DNA of 64,000 nucleotides, from contig NZ_JVVM01000033.1 in the NCBI RefSeq assembly GCF_001054325.1, forward strand, positions 1 through 64,000. The letters run 5' to 3'. Both the position numbers and the translations under genes were made by a program. How positions within the stretch are numbered: position 1 is the stretch's first letter; each line of letters opens with the position of its first letter. Shown one piece after another: positions 26,345 through 35,371 of the stretch. The notes under the pieces were generated by a model. That model did not search any database. It was not told the DNA's origin and was given only the letters and a program-made list of their open reading frames with translations. Source of the stretch: Corynebacterium vitaeruminis (lineage in GTDB: Bacteria; Actinomycetota; Actinomycetes; Mycobacteriales; Mycobacteriaceae).

Positions 26345-29300
26345 GTGACTGCCGAAACTAAAGAAATCAAAGAAAGTGTCGACGGCTCACCCGAAGTGAC
26401 CATCGACCGCGTGGAGAGACCGCCTATGGACGGCCCCTCTCCTACGACGCTGACTCGTTGGACAGCGATTATCGCTGGAATCGTCGGTTTCATTTGCTTT
26501 GTCATCACACCGTTCCTCCCGGTCGTGAATACTCAGTCCTCCGTGTCTTGGCCTCAGCGCGACACACTGAACTCAGTGGATGCGCCACTCATGGCGCAGG
26601 CACCGTTGGACCTGAGCGTCGATTTGCCTCTGTCGCTGACGGATGAACTTTCCGACAAGCGGACAATCCTGTTGTCGACTATCCCGCCGACCGCGGATAA
26701 GCCGACCAAACGGGGCTTGATGGTGCGTTCGGGCAAGGACGGCCTCGACGTCATTCTGCGCGACAGCGTGGTGATGAGCCTGGATAAGAAGGAGCTTGCC
26801 AACAACAAGGGCAAGATCCTGGAGATCCGCTCAAACGAGCATGAGACCACCGTCAACATCGACGGCGCCAAGAACTCAGATGGTGAGAAGCTCACCGCCA
26901 CCGCACAGGGCGATTACCGCCCGCAGGTCACCGGTATCTACACTGACCTGCCCGCTGACGGCGACGTGGCCAAGGCCGTAGCCGATGGGCTCAATGTCCA
27001 CATGAACATCGACTCCCGCTACACCTCACACCCGACTGTGGTGAAGTACATCGTCATGTACTTGGGGCTGCTTCTGACGCTGGCTTCCCTGGTCGCGTTA
27101 GCTCGCATTGACCGTATCGACGGTTCCCCCTTCACTCCGCTGTTCAAGCGCGGTGCGTTGAAGCCGACTCCGCTGGACATCCTGGTTGGCACGATTTTGG
27201 TTGTTTGGCACTTCATCGGTGGCAACACCTCCGATGACGGTTACATCTTCACCATGGCGCGCGTCTCCGACGAGTCGGGCTACATGGCGAACTACTACCG
27301 TTGGTTCGGCGCTCCTGAGTCACCGTTCGGCAGCCCCTACTACGACCTGCTGTCGCTGATGGTGAAGGTGTCGACCTCGTCTCTGTGGATGCGACTGCCG
27401 GCGCTGCTGTCCGCACTGCTGGTGTGGTTCATTATTTCCCGAATGGTTATCCCGCGCCTCGGCGAGAAGATTGCCCAGCGCCGGGTGGCCTACTGGTCTG
27501 CTGCTGGTGTGCTGTTGGCCTTCTGGCTGCCGTACAACAACGGACTGCGACCGGAGCCGGTCATTGCTCTGGGATCCCTGCTGACCTGGGTATTTATCGA
27601 GCGCGCAATTCTAACTCGACGCCTGCTGCCAGCTGCAGTCGCAGTGGTTATCGCCACGCTGGCACTGGGCTCGGGCCCGACGGGCCTAATGGCAGTTGCT
27701 GCCCTGCTCGCAGGCATCCCGATGCTGGTGCGCATTGTCGTTGAGCGCCATAAGGCTCTCGGTGGTGGTTGGCAGGCCCCACTGATGCAGATTGCACCGT
27801 TCCTGGCTGCGGGCACCGCCATCTTGGTCGGTGTCTTCGGCGACCAGACTTTGGCCACGGTCCGCGAGTCCATTCGCGTCCGCAGCATCATCGGCCCGTC
27901 GGAGCCTTGGTACAACGAGTACGTCCGCTACTACTGGCTGGTGCTGCAGTCCGTCGACGGCGCCTTCCCGCGTCGTTTCCCGGTTTTGATTGCACTGGCG
28001 TGCTTGAGCATCACGATTGCCGCTCTGCTTCGTCACCGCACCGTTCCGGGGGCTCTGGCCGGTCCGTCGGCACGCCTGGTGTTCATGTTCATCGGCACCA
28101 TGTTCTTCCTGACCTTCACGCCGACAAAGTGGACGCACCACTTCGGCGTATACGCGGGCATCGCGGCTTCCCTGGCAGCACTTGCCGCCATGGCCATTAG
28201 CCATTGGGTAGCAGGTAACCCGCGCAACCAGCTGTTCTTTGCCGGTGGTATCACCTTCATCCTCGCTTTCTCGCTGATGGGTATTAACGGCTGGTGGTAT
28301 GTGTCGTCCTACGGTGTGCCGTGGTTCGACAAGACCATTCAGTTGCGCGGCCACCAGCTGGGTTCAGCGGTATTGGCTCTGGCCTTGCTACTGCTGCTGG
28401 CTGGTGCCGTAATGAACTTCGTCCAGGAGTTCCGTACCAAGCCGAAGTCGCAGGAAAAGTCGGCACGCGTGCGCCGCATCAATGCAGTTGCATCGTCCCC
28501 GATTGCGGTGACGACACTGTTGGTGACAATGTTCATGGTGGCTTCGCTGGGCAAGGGCGCAGTATCGCAGTACCCGGCCTACTCGGTCGCCGCGGGTAAT
28601 ATCCGCTCCTTGGCTGGTCAGACATGTAATCTGGCGAGCGATGTGCTGATGGAAACCGATCCGAACGATGGCTTCCTGAATACCGTCGATGGCAAGCCGC
28701 TAGCGGAATCGCTGCGCGGTGGCGACAAGAGCCGTGGCTTCGACCCGAACGGCGTCCCGTCAAACATGAAGGCCGAAGCTGTGGACACCAGCCAGAGCCA
28801 GGCAAGTACTGCCGACACTGATGATCAATCTTCTGATCCGGAAGCCACAGTTGAGGGCGGTTCCGCGTCGGGCACCGACGGCGGTAAGCGCGCCGACAAG
28901 GGTGTCAACGGCTCGCAGGTCGAGCTGCCATTTGGCTTGAATCCGGATAAGGTGCCGGTGCTTGGCTCCTACTCCGAGGACATTCAGCGTCCGGCAAGCC
29001 TGGAAACTTCCTGGTTCCAGCTGCCTGAGATTGACGAGGACCACCCGCTACTCGTCGTATCGGCGGCCGGCCGTATCTTCCACCACGACATCAACGGTGT
29101 TGCTCAGCCGGGTCGCAAGCTGGTGGCACAGTACGGTCGCAAGGGCGGCGACGAGGACGGCTTCGAGGTCCTCTCCGAGTCGGAGCCGATTGATATCGGC
29201 CCTGCTCCGACCTGGCGTAACCTGCGCTTCCTGACCGAGGAGATCCCAGAGGGAGCCACCGCTGTGCGACTGGTCGCGGAGGACAATGATGTCTCCGAGG

Positions 29301-29743
29301 ATCAGTGGCTGGCGCTGACCCCGCCTCGCCTGGCCGAACTGCAGTCGATGACTGATGTCATCTCACCGGAAACTGCGACTATCCCGGACTGGCCGGTTGC
29401 CTTCCAGTTCCCGTGCCAGCGTCCGTTCGACCACTACGCCGGTGTCGCGGAACTTCCGGAGTACCGCATCACTCCGGACCGTGGTCTGAAGGTCGTCGGC
29501 TCAGATGTCTGGCAGTCGGTCGATGGCGGTGGTCCGCTCGGATTCTCCGACGCTGTGAATGAGGCTACGTCCGTACCGACTTACCTCAAGAACGACTGGC
29601 GCCGCGACTGGGGTTCCGTCGAGAAGCTCTCGCCGCGTCCGAATAAGGACAAGGTCAAGCCGGATGTCGCCGAAATTGAGTATGAAGATATCACTCGCTC
29701 GGGTCTATACTCGCCCGGGAAGATGATTGTGAAGGATCCCTAG
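26345..29743 (+). CDS. emb: arabinosyltransferase Emb (single copy)
   Basis: A 1132-residue GT-C enzyme that polymerises arabinan, the ethambutol target family. There is an N-terminal extracellular carbohydrate-binding-like domain between the first two helices, then the catalytic acidic loop SDDGYIFTMAR, a multi-helix membrane core, TPTKWTHHFG in the PRM-like motif, and a C-terminal extracellular domain of about 370 residues interrupted by a low-complexity Ser/Thr/Asp/Gly insert near 28780-28920. Only one emb gene is present, as in C. glutamicum, against three in mycobacteria. GTG 26345 is used because TAGTAT precedes it by 8 nt. Confidence 0.93.
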   Translation: MTAETKEIKESVDGSPEVTIDRVERPPMDGPSPTTLTRWTAIIAGIVGFICFVITPFLPVVNTQSSVSWPQRDTLNSVDAPLMAQAPLDLSVDLPLSLTDELSDKRTILLSTIPPTADKPTKRGLMVRSGKDGLDVILRDSVVMSLDKKELANNKGKILEIRSNEHETTVNIDGAKNSDGEKLTATAQGDYRPQVTGIYTDLPADGDVAKAVADGLNVHMNIDSRYTSHPTVVKYIVMYLGLLLTLASLVALARIDRIDGSPFTPLFKRGALKPTPLDILVGTILVVWHFIGGNTSDDGYIFTMARVSDESGYMANYYRWFGAPESPFGSPYYDLLSLMVKVSTSSLWMRLPALLSALLVWFIISRMVIPRLGEKIAQRRVAYWSAAGVLLAFWLPYNNGLRPEPVIALGSLLTWVFIERAILTRRLLPAAVAVVIATLALGSGPTGLMAVAALLAGIPMLVRIVVERHKALGGGWQAPLMQIAPFLAAGTAILVGVFGDQTLATVRESIRVRSIIGPSEPWYNEYVRYYWLVLQSVDGAFPRRFPVLIALACLSITIAALLRHRTVPGALAGPSARLVFMFIGTMFFLTFTPTKWTHHFGVYAGIAASLAALAAMAISHWVAGNPRNQLFFAGGITFILAFSLMGINGWWYVSSYGVPWFDKTIQLRGHQLGSAVLALALLLLLAGAVMNFVQEFRTKPKSQEKSARVRRINAVASSPIAVTTLLVTMFMVASLGKGAVSQYPAYSVAAGNIRSLAGQTCNLASDVLMETDPNDGFLNTVDGKPLAESLRGGDKSRGFDPNGVPSNMKAEAVDTSQSQASTADTDDQSSDPEATVEGGSASGTDGGKRADKGVNGSQVELPFGLNPDKVPVLGSYSEDIQRPASLETSWFQLPEIDEDHPLLVVSAAGRIFHHDINGVAQPGRKLVAQYGRKGGDEDGFEVLSESEPIDIGPAPTWRNLRFLTEEIPEGATAVRLVAEDNDVSEDQWLALTPPRLAELQSMTDVISPETATIPDWPVAFQFPCQRPFDHYAGVAELPEYRITPDRGLKVVGSDVWQSVDGGGPLGFSDAVNEATSVPTYLKNDWRRDWGSVEKLSPRPNKDKVKPDVAEIEYEDITRSGLYSPGKMIVKDP

Positions 29744-29783
29744 GCGAAAGAGCCTCGGCGCTTCCTTCACCTAAGGAGCCCGA

Positions 29784-30812
29784 GTGACTGCACAAACCCG
29801 TTCCATCGTTGTCGCCGCAATGGTTGTGACTGACCCGGTGGGGCGGGTTTTGTGCGTTCGTAAGCGGGGTACGGATACGTTCATGCTGCCCGGCGGCAAG
29901 TTCGAGCCGGGTGAGTCCGTCGATAACCCGGAGGTCACTGCCGCGCGCGAGGTCTCCGAGGAGCTCGGCGTGGATATCGAGCGATCGCAACTGCGTCCGT
30001 GGAATATCGCCCGCGCAGCCGCCGCCAACGAGGCGGGCTTCGAGGTCGTCGGCCACCATGTGCGCTATGTCGGCGAGTTCACCGATGAGCTGGCGAACGT
30101 TCAGCCCCACGCCGAGATTGAAGAGGTCCGCTGGCTCGACCCCTGGCTGCCGACCGGGAAAATCGCCCCTATGCTGGCCGAGACCACTCTGCCGAAGCTC
30201 CGTGAAGAGCTGCCGCAGCTTGCCGCTGGCCGTGAACAGCCACAGCGCGCACTGTCGTCACTAACTGTTTTCTGCGGCTCCGGCTTCGGCAACGATCCCG
30301 CCTGGCGCGTCACCGCCGAACGCCTCGGCCAGACACTCGCGAAAAATCGGGTGGAGCTCGTCTACGGTGGCGCGGCGATTGGTCTTATGGGCACGGTTGC
30401 TAACGCAGCGCTTGACGACGGCGGCAGTGTCACCGGTGTCATCCCCGAGGTCCTGGTCAAGAAGGAAATTGCCCATCCGCGGCTGACTCACCTGGAAACT
30501 GTTGCGACTATGGCCGATCGAAAGTCGCGTATGTATGAGCTCGGCGATGCTTTTGTTGCGCTCCCCGGCGGTGCGGGCACACTGGAAGAGTTCTTCGAGG
30601 TGTGGACCCAGCAGCACCTGGGGATTCATGCCAAGCCAGTGGCGTTGCTGGGGCCTTCGGGATTTTGGGAGCCCCTGTTGGTGCTCCTGCGCAATGTTGT
30701 GGATGCGGGCTTTGTGCGGCCGGAGCTTCTCGATGCGCTTATCGTCGTCGACGACGTCGACAAGCTCCTACCTGCGTTGATTGCGTGGCGTGCGGGGCGG
30801 ACGAAGTTTTAG
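29784..30812 (+). CDS. Nudix hydrolase-LOG (nucleoside 5'-monophosphate phosphoribohydrolase-like) fusion protein
   Basis: A 342-residue two-domain protein. Residues 1-145 form a Nudix domain with LPGGKFEPGE and AAREVSEELGV, but the spacing between the Glu and the REVSEE helix is 10 residues instead of the usual 7. Residues 155-342 form a LOG-type domain with VFCGSGFGND, YGGAAIGLMG, MADRKSRM and PGGAGTLEEFFEVW, the set seen in cytokinin-activating phosphoribohydrolases. A role in cleaving damaged or signalling nucleotides is inference. GTG 29784 has AAGGAG 6 nt upstream; emb ends 40 bp before. Confidence 0.85.
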   Translation: MTAQTRSIVVAAMVVTDPVGRVLCVRKRGTDTFMLPGGKFEPGESVDNPEVTAAREVSEELGVDIERSQLRPWNIARAAAANEAGFEVVGHHVRYVGEFTDELANVQPHAEIEEVRWLDPWLPTGKIAPMLAETTLPKLREELPQLAAGREQPQRALSSLTVFCGSGFGNDPAWRVTAERLGQTLAKNRVELVYGGAAIGLMGTVANAALDDGGSVTGVIPEVLVKKEIAHPRLTHLETVATMADRKSRMYELGDAFVALPGGAGTLEEFFEVWTQQHLGIHAKPVALLGPSGFWEPLLVLLRNVVDAGFVRPELLDALIVVDDVDKLLPALIAWRAGRTKF

Positions 30813-30839
30813 CCCGGCCCCAGACCCCACAACACACTG

Positions 30840-31826
30840 CTAGTGAGCAGCAGCCAGCTGCTGCAGCTCAGCTTCGGTGCCGTTGAAGACGTCCTCGTCC
30901 ACGATGGTCGGGATGCCATCGATGCGGCCGGTGGAGGAACGCTGCCAGAAGGTCATGCTCTGCCAACCGCCCGGCAGCGAGGTCGGAGCGCTGTCTTCGT
31001 AGGCGGCGAGCCACAGCGGGTAGTCGGTGAAGTCGGTGGAGTTACCCATCGGGTTCTGCCAAAACCAGCGGTAGGTGTAAATCATCGGGGTTTCGCCGGT
31101 CTTTTCCTCGACACGCTCGAGGAAGTCCTTGGTCCACTTCTGCAGCTGGGTCGGGTTGAGACCATTGTCCAGCTCGATGTCCAGCACCGGTGGCAGGGTC
31201 TTGTCCGTGGAGATCTGCTCATCGCGCTGCTGCAGGGCTTCTACGTACTGGTCAGCCTGCGAGATTGCGGAGCGATCCGGGTGCGCCTTGTGATAGCTGC
31301 CCACGTACAGACCGGCCTTCGCTGCAGCGATGGAGTCCTCGAGGAAGTACTTCTGGTGGCCCTCGACTCCATCAGTGGCCTTGATGAAGGCGAACTTCTG
31401 GCCGTTGGCTGCAACCTTGTCCCACTTGAGTGCAACGCCACCTGGACGCTGCCACTTGGAGACATCCACACCGGTCGGCCCCATGTAGAAGCCGGTGCGC
31501 GCCGAGTTCGACGATGCATTCTCGGTGGATTGAGCCGCAGCACTCGACTCAGAGTTAGTGGACGAACCGTTGGCGCGAGAATCCTGCGGCTCCTGAACAT
31601 CCGGCACAAACGGTGCGCCAGTGATGCTCGGTGATTCGGTCAAAAAGTCGAGCGAGCCCTTCGAGCCAGCGGACTGATTGGCGTATGCGAATGCCTCCTG
31701 AGGCTGTGCTCCTGCTGGCGAAATTACGCCCAAGGTCAGCGGGGCAACGGCCACGATGCCTGCCAATGCGGCGCGGCTCGGGCGTCGCTTCAGCACCGCG
31801 GTCGCGGAAAGTGGAAGAAAATTCAT
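30840..31826 (-). CDS. secreted GH25 muramidase (lysozyme-like)
   Basis: A 328-residue exported protein. The signal peptide, with twin Arg/Lys residues and an APLTLGVISPAGA core, is followed by a Ser/Asn/Ala linker and a GH25 domain from about residue 125: GVDVSKWQ (first catalytic-face Asp), FAFIKATDG, GSYHKAHPD, VLDIELDN (catalytic Asp-x-Glu) and a C-terminal DEDVFNG. It probably cuts peptidoglycan. ATG 31826 is preferred to GTG 31835 because a minus-strand TAAGGT lies 7 nt upstream; the same bases also supply AAGG. Divergent from the M13 peptidase gene. Confidence 0.88.
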   Translation of the reverse strand: MNFLPLSATAVLKRRPSRAALAGIVAVAPLTLGVISPAGAQPQEAFAYANQSAGSKGSLDFLTESPSITGAPFVPDVQEPQDSRANGSSTNSESSAAAQSTENASSNSARTGFYMGPTGVDVSKWQRPGGVALKWDKVAANGQKFAFIKATDGVEGHQKYFLEDSIAAAKAGLYVGSYHKAHPDRSAISQADQYVEALQQRDEQISTDKTLPPVLDIELDNGLNPTQLQKWTKDFLERVEEKTGETPMIYTYRWFWQNPMGNSTDFTDYPLWLAAYEDSAPTSLPGGWQSMTFWQRSSTGRIDGIPTIVDEDVFNGTEAELQQLAAAH

Positions 31827-31833
31827 GGTTTGC

Positions 31834-31839
31834 ACCTTA
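31834..31839 (-). promoter_or_regulatory. -10 (or ribosome site) of the GH25 gene
   Basis: Minus-strand TAAGGT ends 7 nt before ATG 31826. It could act as a leaderless -10 or, through AAGG, as a ribosome site. Confidence 0.35.
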
Positions 31840-31920
31840 CCCCCTAAATCACTTTAGCCCCATTCGTAAGGCTAAACTTATCCCGCCCCTCCAGTCACAG
31901 CTTCAATCCGCCCTTGCCCC

Positions 31921-31926
31921 TAGACT
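31921..31926 (+). promoter_or_regulatory. -10 element of the M13 peptidase gene
   Basis: TAGACT ends 6 nt before ATG 31933; no ribosome site is visible. Confidence 0.45.
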
Positions 31927-31932
31927 GGCGGC

Positions 31933-33966
31933 ATGACAAATAGCACTAATACTGAGGCCCAGTCCGCAACGTCCCAATTCTCAACCACACCTCGCCTGCA
32001 GGATGACCTCTACTTGGCCACCAACGGTGAGTGGATTAGCAATCACGTCATCCCGGCTGACCGCCCGATCGATGGCGCCTTTTACAAACTGAGGGATGAG
32101 GCGGAGGAAAACGTCCGCGAGCTCATCACCACTGCCGCCGACGCAGACCCGAATTCCCGCGTCGCTCGCTTGTACAACTCTTTTATGGACGAAGGCGCTA
32201 TTAATGACGCCGGCGCTGCTCCGCTCGCGCAGGATTTAGAAATGATTGCCTCCGCCGAGACCGCGCATGAACTGGCATTGGCGCTCGGTCGCCTCGACCG
32301 CCTTGGTGTCGGCGGCGCGCTCGGGTACTGGGTGGAGAAGGATTCCGGCTCGGATCTGGATGCTCTCTACCTGCTGCAGTCGGGCCTCGGTCTCCCGGAT
32401 GAGGCTTACTACCGCGAGTCTGGTCACGCCGACACTCTCGCTGCCTATGAGCAGCATGTTGCCGCTATGTTGAAGCTCCTCTCCTCGCATGACGACGGCA
32501 CGGGGGATCTCTCCACCGCGCTTGCTGCATTCGAGTTGGTGGACCCAGCCGCTGCGGCGGCGCGCATCGTGGCTTTTGAAAAGCGCATTGCCGCTGGTCA
32601 CTGGAATGTGGTCGATACCCGCGACGCACTGAAGACCTATAACAAGACCGCTATTGCCGACCTCCCCACCGGCTTCCCGGTCGCGGAATGGCTCGCGGCT
32701 ACCGGCGTGAATGAGACGAACCAGACTGCCATCGACACCATCGTGGTGATGATGCCGTCGTACTTCGAGCACTTGAGCAAGCTGTGGCAGGACACTGACC
32801 TGGCAGATCTGCGCCTGTGGGCGCTGTGGCGCGTTCTCCACCAGCGTGCTGCCTACCTGTCGGATGACTTCTCTGCGGAGAGCTTTAACTTCTATGGTCG
32901 CACCTTGCAGGGTTCGACTGAGCAGCGTGCACGCTGGAAGCGTGGTGTTGCCTTTGCCGACGGTGCGGTTGGACATGACGTCGGCAAGCTGTATGTGGAA
33001 AAGCACTTCCCGCCGGAGTACAAGGAGCAGGTCCTGGAACTGGTGGACTACCTGCTGGCGGCATACCGAGAGCGTATTTCGAAGCTGCCGTGGATGACGA
33101 AGGCGACGCAGGAACGGGCGCTGGAGAAGCTGTCGTTGTTTAAGGCCAAAATTGGCTACCCAGAGCGCTGGCGTGATTACTCGGCGATGGAACTCGGGGA
33201 TTCGCTAATGGAAAATGCTCGTGCTGCCAGCGCTTTTGCGCACGATTATGAGGTGGCGAAGCTGGGCACTCCGGCCGATCGCGATGAGTGGCATGGCACT
33301 CCGCAGACGGTCAACGCCTTCTACAATCCGGTGGTCAATGACATCACGTTCCCAGCTGCGATTTTGCAGTCGCCGTTCTTCTCTCCGGACGCATCGCCAG
33401 CGGAGAACTTTGGTGGTATCGGCGCGGTTATTGGGCACGAGATTGGGCATGGTTTTGATGACCAGGGCTCGCAGTATGACGGCCACGGCAATCTTCACCA
33501 GTGGTGGACCGATGAGGATCGCGCAGCTTTTGAGAAGCTGACCGCCGCGCTGGTGGACCAGTACGAGGGTTTGGTGCCGCAGGCCCTGCGCGAACAGGCC
33601 GAGGAAGGCGCTGACCTGCCCGGCGTCAATGGCCGCTTCACCCTGGGCGAGAACATCGGTGACTTGGGCGGGCTCGGCATTGCCGTCGTCGCTTTCCGAC
33701 GTTTCCTCGCTGCCCGCGGTGAGGAACTCGGGCTGGAGGACACCCCAGAGACCTACCGTGACCTGTTCAAGCAGTGGGCGCTGGTTTGGCGTTCTAAGAT
33801 TCGCCCGGAGTTCGCGCGTCAGCTGCTTGCGATTGACCCGCACTCACCAGCGGAGTTCCGCTGCAACGTCATTGCCAGCAACATCGATGAGTTCCATGAG
33901 GCCTTCAGCACTTCAGCGGGCGACGGCATGTGGCGTGAGTCGAGCGAGCGCGTGAATATCTGGTAG
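31933..33966 (+). CDS. pepO: M13 (neprilysin/PepO) family zinc metallopeptidase
   Basis: A 677-residue peptidase without signal peptide or membrane anchor, so probably cytosolic like other actinobacterial PepO proteins. The zinc site HEIGHGFD is preceded by GGIGAVIG, the third ligand lies in ENIGDLGG, and NAFYNP, typical of substrate binding in M13 enzymes, is upstream. The C-terminus ends in VNIW, the usual M13 finish. Residues 1-330 form the helical domain I. Length is normal for the family. Start follows a TAGACT -10 element. Confidence 0.92.
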   Translation: MTNSTNTEAQSATSQFSTTPRLQDDLYLATNGEWISNHVIPADRPIDGAFYKLRDEAEENVRELITTAADADPNSRVARLYNSFMDEGAINDAGAAPLAQDLEMIASAETAHELALALGRLDRLGVGGALGYWVEKDSGSDLDALYLLQSGLGLPDEAYYRESGHADTLAAYEQHVAAMLKLLSSHDDGTGDLSTALAAFELVDPAAAAARIVAFEKRIAAGHWNVVDTRDALKTYNKTAIADLPTGFPVAEWLAATGVNETNQTAIDTIVVMMPSYFEHLSKLWQDTDLADLRLWALWRVLHQRAAYLSDDFSAESFNFYGRTLQGSTEQRARWKRGVAFADGAVGHDVGKLYVEKHFPPEYKEQVLELVDYLLAAYRERISKLPWMTKATQERALEKLSLFKAKIGYPERWRDYSAMELGDSLMENARAASAFAHDYEVAKLGTPADRDEWHGTPQTVNAFYNPVVNDITFPAAILQSPFFSPDASPAENFGGIGAVIGHEIGHGFDDQGSQYDGHGNLHQWWTDEDRAAFEKLTAALVDQYEGLVPQALREQAEEGADLPGVNGRFTLGENIGDLGGLGIAVVAFRRFLAARGEELGLEDTPETYRDLFKQWALVWRSKIRPEFARQLLAIDPHSPAEFRCNVIASNIDEFHEAFSTSAGDGMWRESSERVNIW

Positions 33967-34074
33967 CGCTGCGGAAGCCCAACCTGCGCTGCGTTCCCCT
34001 CCGAGACCTTCGGGGCCCTCCGATGCCTTCCGACACCCTCCGGGGAAAGCCAACGCCTCACCGTTTACTACAAA

Positions 34075-34101
34075 TGCAAAAGCTGACTTTTTGTTTTTGC
34101 A
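34075..34101. promoter_or_regulatory. inverted repeat upstream of the deoR-like gene
   Basis: TGCAAAA (34075-34081) and TTTTGCA (34095-34101) form an inverted repeat. The left arm is preceded by ACAAATG (34070-34076), the same heptamer that forms the outer arm of the deoA operator candidate. A TAAAAT at 34112-34117 could be a -10. Possibly an autoregulatory site. Confidence 0.4.
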
Positions 34102-34226
34102 AACGTGGAATTAAAATCACAGGTGAGGCGCACGCTTTCCCGATGATCAAGTCGGGCAGGGCCACAATCAAGCGAGGTTCCTGTTACAAGTGCGCTTGCT
34201 AAGTGCTCTTGTTGGAGGAGGCCGCT

Positions 34227-35228
34227 GTGGACAGTCGCGACATCCAAGCACTCACCGCCGTCAAACTCTATTACGGCGAGGGGCTCACACAGTCTCAGGT
34301 TGCAACCGAACTCGGGGTTTCCCGCCCAACGGTCTCTAAACTGCTCAATCTCGGTCGTGAGCGCGGATACGTACGCATTGAAATCCACGATCCGCGCGAG
34401 GAAGCCTCAGAAACCGCCACACAGATGCGGGAACGCTACCAGCTCAACGATGTCCGCTTGGCGCAACCGGCACGCGCTGGCAACGCAGTCCTGCTCCGCG
34501 AGCTGGGGCGTGTGGGCGCCGAGCTTCTCGACGAGCTGGTGGTCGACGGTACCCTTCTCGGTGTTTCGTGGGGTAAGACCATGTACTCCGTATCCACGCA
34601 GCTGAAGTCCAAGGATGTCTCGGGCGTGGAAATTGTGCAGCTCAAGGGTGGCATGAGTCATTCCGATAAGTCCACGAACGACATCCGCACGATCGGCGCT
34701 TTCTGCCACGCTTTCCACGCCTATGCCCGCACACTGCCGCTGCCGGTGATTTTCGATTCCGTCGAGACCAAGCGAATCGTGGAACAAGATCGGTTCATCG
34801 CCAGCGTGTTGGCGCTCGGCCGGACGGTGGACATTGCGGTTTTCACTGTCGGTGCCGTCGACCAGGATTCGCTGGCCTTGAATTTGGGACAGTTGTCGGC
34901 AACCGAAAAGGACTTGCTTGTCGAACGCGCCGTGGGCGATGCCTGCTCGCGGTTCTATCGCGCTGACGGTGGCATCGCGCTGCCAGAGGTCGATGCCCGC
35001 ACGGTAGGCATCAGTCTTTCTGACCTGCGCCGGATTCCAACGCGCGTACTCGTCGCCGGTGGCGCACACAAGGCCGAGGCCATCGATGTGGCACTCCGAA
35101 CGAATTTGGCCACTCATCTGGTCATCGATGATGCCACTGCAGAACGGCTGCTTGCGCTCGACTCACCGGCTGCACCGGCTTCACCGGGCTCCCTCGCTAG
35201 CCCCACTCCTCCCCCTGCCACGGAATAA
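34227..35228 (+). CDS. deoR: DeoR/SorC-type transcriptional regulator of nucleoside catabolism
   Basis: A 333-residue repressor of the SorC/CggR class. An N-terminal helix-turn-helix (YYGEGLTQSQVATELGVSRPTVSKLL, about residues 9-36) is followed by a sugar-phosphate-binding domain with GVSWGKTM and a C-terminal VAGGAHK motif. Its position beside cdd, nupC, deoA, deoC and a phosphopentomutase-like gene makes deoxyribose-phosphate-type effectors likely. GTG 34227 has GGAGGAGG 6 nt upstream, so it is preferred to the in-frame start at 34203. The last 20 residues are Pro/Ser-rich and probably disordered. Confidence 0.82.
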   Translation: MDSRDIQALTAVKLYYGEGLTQSQVATELGVSRPTVSKLLNLGRERGYVRIEIHDPREEASETATQMRERYQLNDVRLAQPARAGNAVLLRELGRVGAELLDELVVDGTLLGVSWGKTMYSVSTQLKSKDVSGVEIVQLKGGMSHSDKSTNDIRTIGAFCHAFHAYARTLPLPVIFDSVETKRIVEQDRFIASVLALGRTVDIAVFTVGAVDQDSLALNLGQLSATEKDLLVERAVGDACSRFYRADGGIALPEVDARTVGISLSDLRRIPTRVLVAGGAHKAEAIDVALRTNLATHLVIDDATAERLLALDSPAAPASPGSLASPTPPPATE

Positions 35229-35371
35229 CCGTCCCGGGACGCATCAGTACAAAGAACTGACACCCGGGCCCGAGAAGAGTCTTTGTCCTCTTCGACCGAT
35301 AGACTTAAGCGAGCCTGCATGTCAGCGCATATGCCGCAGCCGCTGTTCGGTCGGAGAGGACGATTCTTTAG

